Below are positions 57,249-64,000 of a DNA stretch of 64,000 nucleotides, one piece after another. The position numbers were made by a program, and so were the translations under genes. The notes under the pieces are model-generated. The model was not told the origin of the DNA and did not search any database. It was given only the letters and a program-made list of their open reading frames with translations. Numbering within the stretch: position 1 is the stretch's first letter; every line of letters starts with the position of its first letter. Source of the stretch: Neonectria sp. B-13 (lineage: Eukaryota > Ascomycota > Sordariomycetes > Hypocreales > Nectriaceae); NCBI GenBank assembly GCA_002682825.1, contig NOKP01000002.1, forward strand, positions 1-64,000, given 5' to 3'.

Positions 57249-59490
57249 GGTTTTTGCAGTGTGGTTTTTGTAATGCGGGGGTTGCACTGCGGCTTTTGCA
57301 GTGTGCTTTTGTAGTAACCAAGCGCGAAGTTGCAAGGGATCGAGCAGTTCGATTTCGTGGGAAAATATCTGGGTTTTGAGCAAAGGTGACCACAGATGTC
57401 AGAACACCAGGCTTAACACGGCCCGAACCGCTTGCCAGGATTGTTATCACATTATAAGATCCATCCAGTCATTGCTGTTCATTTGGTGCCCCATTGGTAG
57501 GTAGGTCGGAGTTCACACTGCACGAATTGCAAAACAGAAATAGATTGCTGACAGCATGGTGCAAGGCACGCTGAATAAATTGCCCAGCATCAGCGCCATT
57601 GCTTTGAATGAATAAGCGGTGACCGGTAGTAACGGTGGTGACTAGTAGCACAAGACAGTAGAATGGATACCAACAAGCCTGCAGGCACAGCTCAAGTCCT
57701 CAATGGCTGGTTGGTTACAAACAGACGGCGAAGGCAAGCCACACTGCTCAGCTGAGGCTAGCAGTGTTTAGAAAATGCACTTCTGCCTGGACTCCCGAGA
57801 AAATGAGGCTACACGATTGGAAGGGAGCCCTCGAGGCAGAGAAATGTGATCACTTTTACAAGGGTAAGCTGCAGCACCATTCAAGGCTTTCCTAGCGGCT
57901 GATTTGACCACTAGCGTTAGGCGTTTTCCCAGAATTTTCAACAAATAATCCAGACAGGGCATTTAGTGGCAGCATGCACCAGATAAGATGCTTTGTTAAA
58001 GTGGTATTAGAGTCTTGTCTTCGTCTGCAAAGCCTAGTAATGACGAGATATTCGTTAGAAGCTGCATTTGACTAAGGAATACATGCGTGATTTGGTTCGT
58101 GTGGAAAAGAGGAGGGTCAGAGGCTAAAACCTAGCCCTCTGACTGCAGATTCATTGCACCAGGCTATCAGCCGCTCCCACCACGGCGCATAGACCCAGGC
58201 AAGCCCTACTCCTATATTTGAATTTGAAGCGGCAATCCAATCGCTCACGTGAAGGCAGCGCTTAGAAGCACCTCACAGACTGGGAAAAACTCCGTGAGTA
58301 AGTTGTGGCATCCAGGGCCTTGTAGTCAACTTTAACTGTGCTAAACATCAGAACTTGAAATTGCAATCCGGTGACGTACCCACTTTTACGGCGGCGGGCA
58401 GTCTGGAGACCAAAGTTCCTCATCGATCCTCGTTTTCAAGCCCACTTCATCTACCTTTCAGTATTTTAAGTATCTCCAATGCGTATACTATCTCTCTTAA
58501 TATGATGTCGAAGCTGGAGGAGGAATCCGTCAATGTCGGATGTCCCTGTCTTTAGAAGCGTGGGGCTTACCTCAGCGAGAAACCATCATGGACAGCGAGC
58601 TGGACCTTCTTTCTCACTCTCCCAGAACCAGGTACAATATTTTTGTCGAGTGATTCAAAATGGGTCGGTACTGACTATAGCAGAGAACCGCTCTCGCTCG
58701 ACATACTGATAGTTCCTGCAGAGGTCACCATCAGCCGCCCTCCTACCGCTGCCTCGAAGAACGACATATATGCTTCACTCTCCGCCAGATATTTCCCACA
58801 AATGGCAAAAAGAAAAACATACAACAGTGAGGATTCCCCGGTCGTCACCGACCCGAGTACTAATTCACCGCTTCTCAGCTTGACTAAGGGAGAGCGGACG
58901 GGATCCCGTATTTTCTAAGAGCTATGGTCGTATGTGCAAGTTCCAGGCTTCTCAGGACCTACAGCGTCGCCGTTGAAGGACATACGTGAGGGCCTCGTTT
59001 TATTTCTCCGGCGCGTTACATGATCAAGTCGGGGGACATTCATCCCGTTCAGTTGCTCGTCTCACGACTCCACTTCATGAGCTACCATCCGTCCCATTTT
59101 AATCGATTACCACATCTAGCACTATCCAAAATGAGACGCCAAGAGACGCGAGGGAAAAGTAAAGAGAAAACGAAAAGAGTTGCCTGAAAAGCCAAAATGG
59201 GTAGACAAGAAGAACGATATCGAAATTGGGGCTGTATAACTTTGCTACGGACACAGGGCAATCTCAAGTGTACTCGGAGCAGAGAACCCGTTCGTTAGCC
59301 ACTACCGCAGCACATTGAAGACAGCCCAAGCCCATGAAAATACCACACACAACACTGACACCGCTTATAACTCCATGCTCAGCCGGGTATTGAACTCATA
59401 CCACTGTATACAGTTGGTTAGCTGGGAAGTACAATGTTAATGCACAGTTCAACAATAAGCGGCTCACACTTAAACCCCACGGCGGTTCCT
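57249..59490. other. Long intergenic region with a short GT-rich repeat, no gene seen
   Basis: 2.2 kb. At about 57250-57320 words of the type TTTTTGCAGTGTGG/TTTTTGTAATGCGG recur four or five times, just upstream of the membrane-protein ATG. The rest contains only short frames without motifs. Confidence 0.45.
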
Positions 59491-61786
59491 CTAATTGATA
59501 TTCGAGTCAATAGACATCAGACCTAGATCCTTTATTTCTCGTCCCTAGTACAGGGGAAGTTGTTAGCAATGATCTTCAGTATGACTTCTTGACATACCAA
59601 AAGAAAGTAAAATCCAATGATAGTGTTGCCGGACGGCTTGATGACAATCCAAGGCCCATCAGAGTCACCAGATTTGGGAAGAGAAAACACAACCTCCCGG
59701 GCAAAGTTGGTTTGAATCTAAGAAGGCACGGATTAATATTCATGACTACCACCCTATTGTGTGTTATTTTACCTTCAAGGCTGGCGTATTGGTATCTCCT
59801 TGCAGATGTATGATTGAGATCATTTCGCCTTCCGGCCCATTAATGGAAAAGGGTGTTCGGGACCATGCCACTCTAAAGCGAGCGTCGTCGACCCCAGCAT
59901 CGACCGGGGGTTTGGTACTCCCGATAGATATGTTCATTGAGGGGTCAGTGTAAAGAAACTGGATTCCAAATTTTTGAGGGGAATCAAACACCCACCCGAC
60001 AATCTGAACAAGTTGAGCAAGGTCCTGTCCTTGACGGCCACCAAATTTAACTGTGGAGTATGGAATAAAGAGAGAGTTCTGTATCATCGATACCTCATAG
60101 TCCCCCCTTCCGTTGAAATATATGCCTTCGGGTGGAATTTCAGGGCTCCAGAGGTAATGGTCGCGTAAGTTCAGCCCCTCCGACCGTTGCTCAGGCGGCG
60201 CTGGAAGGCTAAGAGACACGAGTTTCAAAGCCTATGAACAGGATTTGTCAGGACAGGCAAAATTTTGGGTTTCAGATGCAAAAAAGGGATCCTACTCACG
60301 TCGAATTCTGCTTTCATAATGGAAAGCCTTGGCAGACTTCCAACCAAACGCCTCTTTGAAAAGCCTTCATGTTGTCCGACCCAAGAAGAGACAGTTCCAT
60401 CCTCCATGACTGCAGCAATAGCCTTGATCCCAGTCTCATGGAAGGCCAAGTTCCAGCCGTAAATGTCCAGCTGAGAAGCGAGGCGAAGAGGAACTTCTCG
60501 ACTTCTGTGTATGTAACCGAGGAGAGTCTCATCGCCGTTCTGCTGCTGGAATCGGAAACCCGAAATAAAACGGCCATTAATAAGCTGTACAAAGGAGACA
60601 AAAAGCCGTTGAAACTTGGTAGGGACATCAAACACTCGGATCCGAAGTGCTCTTGTACCCCAAAGGAATAAGCCTTCTGGGTCCCTGACGCCATACCGAG
60701 CAGAAAGCCAGGTAATAGCAGCGTCGTCTTTAGTTGCATTCGGTTCAAAAAAGCTGCCCAATGGATGTCCATAACAAGGACTATCCATCTGCTCCAAGGT
60801 ATTCCGAAGTTGTAATGCAGTGATCCAGATTCTCTTTCGATTGATTAGGCCTGGGTCGGCTTGCATACGAGAAATACCATCATACAAAGCTCTCCATGAA
60901 TTTGGTCTTGATTCACGAACTTCAAATATGTAAGAATACTCATAGCCATCCAAAAACCGCGATTTCCAGAACACGCCTGTCAATGCCAAGCTAGCAATGG
61001 TACGCGACGCGAGTCTGAATGAAGCAACATCTTTGGACTGCAAGAGCATGAGGAGCTCCTGTAGAATCTCTGGCGGCAGCAAGGTAAAGCGATCGAGTGT
61101 CTCTCTGGGCTTTCGAACAGAGAACTTAGTATTTTGATCAGGTTTGGCAGATCCAGCAGTTTTCGGGATACTCGCAGATCGGAGAAGCTGTTGAAGCTCA
61201 GGAATGTCCACCGGGTCAAAGTTCATGTAGTTGTTTGTCGGTGACCTATAATAGGGAATTGCTGCGGCCGGCAATCTTCTGTGCGACTCAAATTTTACAG
61301 CGCCGCCATAATCATGGCCCCAATCCAGGACATTGCCAACCCTGCAGGGCATTGATAGGCACGCAGACAGAGTGTCTTGAAGGCTGGGTTGGAACAAGTT
61401 GGCCAGCAGAGTCCAACAAGTTGAATGGAAGAGAAATCCCCAAACAGTTTGCGCGTCATACAGTGGGTCTTGACGGAGAATATCCTTGAGCGACATAAAC
61501 TCAGTCCGTACCTTGACGCAGGATTCGGGGGGAAAAGTCCCATCATCATAGCGTCTGTGGGGATCAATAGGCGCCAAACAACCAAGGGGATCGCAAATGC
61601 CCACGCCGGACAGGCTGACTTGGTCCCAACTCCCTCTCTTGATGTATACTAATATAGTGAGCAATTACGGCTCGGAGCTGAGGTGATGCACGAGGAACAC
61701 TCACCAGCTCTAAATTCCCTCTTCCATACTGCTGCCCCGTCCGGACATAGGCGTATACCACACAAGACGCAAGAGTCAATGCTCAT
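59491..61786 (-). CDS. F-box protein
   Basis: Five exons, 61786-61705, 61648-60300, 60231-59773, 59717-59598 and 59544-59491, give 687 residues. All introns (56, 68, 55 and 53 bp) have GT...AG ends with matching phase. The N-terminus has a Cys pattern (CVLCGIRLCP). The F-box lies at about residues 215-260, RFTLLPPEILQELLMLLQSKDVASFRLASRTI. The remainder is a large beta-rich region of unknown fold that ends in IKDLGLMSIDS. F-box proteins hold substrates for SCF ubiquitin ligases. The target cannot be told. Four introns and a well-formed C-terminus argue for a working gene, although it stands in the gene-poor part of the window. Confidence 0.85.
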
Positions 61787-62440
61787 GATGTAGACTCAGT
61801 GAGACTCTGCAAAGAGTGAGAGGAGTTGAGGTCCAAGTTGGGAGTCAGAAAGAGCCAGCTGTGATGATGGTATTGGAAAGGACACGTTAGGCGAGCCAAC
61901 CGCCTCAGTCACGTGTCCGCGGGTCGCACAAACAGCAAGGCTGGTATTGCAGCCAATAGAAACCGGGAACTAGACCTACATGCACCTTGTTTCAATAGGT
62001 CGCCCAGACGAGGCATTCGGATGTTCGCCTTGTAGACATATGGGCTGGAGCTGGCATCCTTTGCGATACAGCCGGCGGTGTGGCACAGCCCTGCACGATG
62101 GCGTCTTCTGCGATCTTGGTCCAAAAAGCCAGGGTCGAAGGTTAGCCTCCTCGATAGGGCGTATGAACCGATTACCTAGTTCAAGCCGGACTATGAGCCT
62201 AGTGATCGAGCGTTGGTGAAGACGGCGAGGAAGCGGCGGCAAGCTGAGAAGGACGAGAGTGTGGCACCGTCGGTTTCAACACCCATAGTCGATTGAGAGT
62301 GTTGGCGAGGAAATACAATGTAAACTTCGTTCTAGATTTATCAGGCAGAGATTCAGATTATACAGAATATGTCATTACATTATAAAAGCGTCCTCTAAGT
62401 TATTCCCCATGATGATGCTGAGGTTACCAGAGCCCTCCCA
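61787..62440. other. Intergenic, no gene seen
   Basis: About 650 bp. Overlapping frames on both strands at 61976-62242 have no motif and are not accepted. Confidence 0.45.
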
Positions 62441-63641
62441 TTAATACCTACTAATATTCTCCGTATAACTACCAAACCCGCTCCCTCCTGAACATCGCTG
62501 GCAAGGCTGTGAAACGCCGTATGTACACTTGTTACAATCTCCACAATGCCACTCTCTCCAGTCCTTGCACGTCTTGCAAGTTGCGCAGTGCCAGGTACAT
62601 TCCTGTTCGACCCATCGTCCCAGCCAAGGACCCTTGCACCACGACACGTATCGCATAGAACCGTTGCTCCCGCAACCTAGGCGTACGAGCTCCCTCATCA
62701 TCTCGCGCTTCTCGGGGTAACTGATCTCTCGACCGGCAACGTTAGCTGCATCCCAGCGTTTCTTCCATGAAGTGATTCCATCATCCATCTCGAGCATCAG
62801 GATAACATCATCGGCGCATAGGGATGCATAGATTATCGTGAATACGTAGTCGAGCGTCGTCTGCCCGGAGTGGGACATGGTCTCGCGGCGGAACCAATCG
62901 GCGAAACACTCGTGGGGTCGTATCGAGGGTGCCGGTGCCGGTAGCATTCGCGCTCCCTCGTCGTTCTCTTCAGACAGAGGTGTGTTGAAGATTTCAGACA
63001 TCCGGTAGAAGGGATTGTGGCAAGCGGCCCTGCAGTTGCAGCTGACTGAACAGCCGTAGCCCCATTTTCCACAGCCGCATTTTCTTGTTGTGCAGCTACC
63101 GGTTCTGTATTTACCGGGCATGCTGCATTTGCAACTGGCTTCGTTTGGTTTGGGTGGTATCATGCTGGACTATGACGGGGTGAGCGGTTAGCTGCTATGT
63201 TTTAAGAGCTCCTGTGTGTGTGTGTGTACATGGGGGACTCACCTCAGTTCTCTTTCCCTTGTTATTTTTGGGCGCCTTCTTCTTGGGACGACGATCAAAA
63301 GGGAAATCCCTCAGAGGGTCATCGACGTCAAGGGGGGTGCGGTAGCCAGGCTCGTAGTCGAGGCCATCATCCTCGCGGGGTGAGCCTTCCGAAGCCAAGC
63401 CGTCCGAGGCCAAGCTGTCCGAGGCCAAGCCGTCCGAGGCCAAGCCGTCCGAAGTCAAGTCTATCATCTCAGGTGGTGGGCCATGTCTGGCTGCAGTCGA
63501 TACTGACGAGCTTGGGAAGGGGGCGGTGAGTTGCCAGTGCAGGCGCTTGGCTTTTGGCAGAGCCCCGTCGCTGTCGACTGGCGCTGAGCGTTTCGATGTC
63601 GTCGGGACAGCTTCCTCCAATGCATCGAGCGGTGATGACAT
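62441..63641 (-). CDS. CXC (Tesmin/TSO1-like) cysteine-rich domain protein
   Basis: Exons 63641-63243 and 63169-62441 give 375 residues, with a 73-bp intron that includes a (GT)n run. Exon 1 encodes an acidic, Ser-rich region with four to five copies of the pentapeptide GLASD (15-bp units at 63391-63459), and a basic [13 protein letters not shown] cluster that could be a nuclear signal. Exon 2 carries CKC-x10-C-x4[16 protein letters not shown], the Cys spacing of CXC-type DNA-binding domains. Near the end a second Cys-rich cluster follows ([25 protein letters not shown]). The N-terminal Cys block alone fits the CXC domain and the second cluster is unassigned. The protein may bind DNA or derive from a domesticated transposon protein. 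Both are inferences. Confidence 0.7.
63391..63459. repeat. 15-bp coding minisatellite
   Basis: Units GAGGCCAAGCCGTCC start at 63391, 63406, 63421 and 63436, with a partial copy at 63451, and differ at one or two bases each. On the coding strand they give the GLASD pentapeptide series in the CXC protein. Confidence 0.75.
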
Positions 63642-63817
63642 GGCTGGTTGATATTGGAAAAGATGAAGTTGTTGTAAAGAGTAGAGATGGGTGCGGTCCT
63701 AGGGGGGACAGTGGTCATTTAAGTAGTCCGTCCGCCCCTGACCAAAAACGCGATCAAAGGCGCGCTTTATGTGAAATCTCTTTTTATTTAAGATTTTTAC
63801 AGCTGTGTGTTGATACC

Positions 63818-63889
63818 CTCAGGCGAGCTCATCTGAGGGGCTCAGGTAAGCTCATCTGAGGGGCTCAGGGAAGCTCAGGGGGGGGGGGG
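63818..63889. repeat. 23-bp tandem repeat followed by a 12-G run
   Basis: Units starting CTCAGG at 63818, 63841 and 63864 (the last partial) contain the inverted pair CTCATCTGAG. A run of 12 G (63878-63889) ends the array. No telomeric hexamer is seen. Confidence 0.65.
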
Positions 63890-63903
63890 TTATCTAAACA
63901 CTC

Positions 63904-64000
63904 TTATTGATTCTGGTTCAAATACGGATAGTAAAACCCAGGACGAAGGCTCTTTCGTTTATCAATGATCCATTCATCGTTCAATTCCACCTCTACACAG
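63904..64000 (-). CDS. Possible 3' end of a gene entering from the right edge
   Basis: A frame without stop runs from the window edge to TAA at 63904-63906 and gives 31 residues of protein-like composition (VEVELNDEWIIDKRKSLRPG, then FYYPYLNQNQ). A TGTAG near the edge could also be a splice acceptor. Too short to assign to a family. Confidence 0.35.
   Translation of the reverse strand, partial: CVEVELNDEWIIDKRKSLRPGFYYPYLNQNQ

Noticed and set aside
1..64000. CRISPR arrays, prophage, bacterial operons or integrated virus genes
   Set aside because: Gene structure is eukaryotic throughout, the direct repeats found are tandem or coding, and no viral replication or capsid motif was seen.

Overview
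The window looks like nuclear DNA of a filamentous ascomycete (Pezizomycotina, probably Sordariomycetes). Genes are single or carry one to four introns of about 40-85 bp with GT...AG ends and CTRAC-like branch sites. There are Zn(II)2Cys6-type regulators, MFS and AAAP transporters, small secreted cysteine-rich proteins, an intron-bearing tRNA-Ile and an F-box protein. There are no operons, ribosome binding sites or CRISPR arrays. All exon joins were worked out by eye from splice signals and reading frame, and every spliced gene given here closes on a whole number of codons.

Layout. 1-12 kb: tail of a Pro/Gln/Tyr-rich protein, an FAD/NAD(P) oxidoreductase, a peroxiredoxin-like protein, a Zn2Cys6 regulator with a 10-bp-periodic CGG array upstream, tRNA-Ile(AAT), a protein built from an internal duplication, and a MARVEL-like membrane protein. 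12-23 kb: a possible sugar-acid or pectin catabolic group, made of a Gfo/Idh/MocA oxidoreductase, a sugar transporter, a divergently transcribed exo-rhamnogalacturonan-lyase-like enzyme (PL26 type) and an HSL-type esterase. 23-32 kb: an RWD/DUF1115 protein, a Fungal_trans_2-type regulator, a short-chain dehydrogenase, glutamate decarboxylase, and a phosphopantothenoylcysteine-decarboxylase/Hal3-like flavoprotein that lacks the catalytic cysteine. 32-48 kb: a secreted Cys-rich proprotein, an alpha/beta hydrolase, a DUF4267-like membrane protein, a low-complexity protein, a condensation-domain-like acyltransferase, a voltage-gated proton channel (Hv1), small secreted proteins and an amino-acid transporter.

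48-64 kb is gene-poor and accessory in character. It holds a SINE-like retroelement with perfect 17-bp target duplications and a large membrane/ankyrin/32-residue-repeat locus. One in-frame TGA breaks that locus into two open frames. An F-box gene, a CXC-domain protein with a simple repeat, and minisatellite and poly-G tracts at the right edge complete the region.

Best candidates for follow-up: the split membrane/ankyrin locus with its ten nearly identical 96-bp repeats (it resembles fungal recognition or incompatibility genes), the Hv1 channel with altered S4 residues, the Ser-for-Cys Hal3/PPCDC protein, and the PL26-type/transporter pair.
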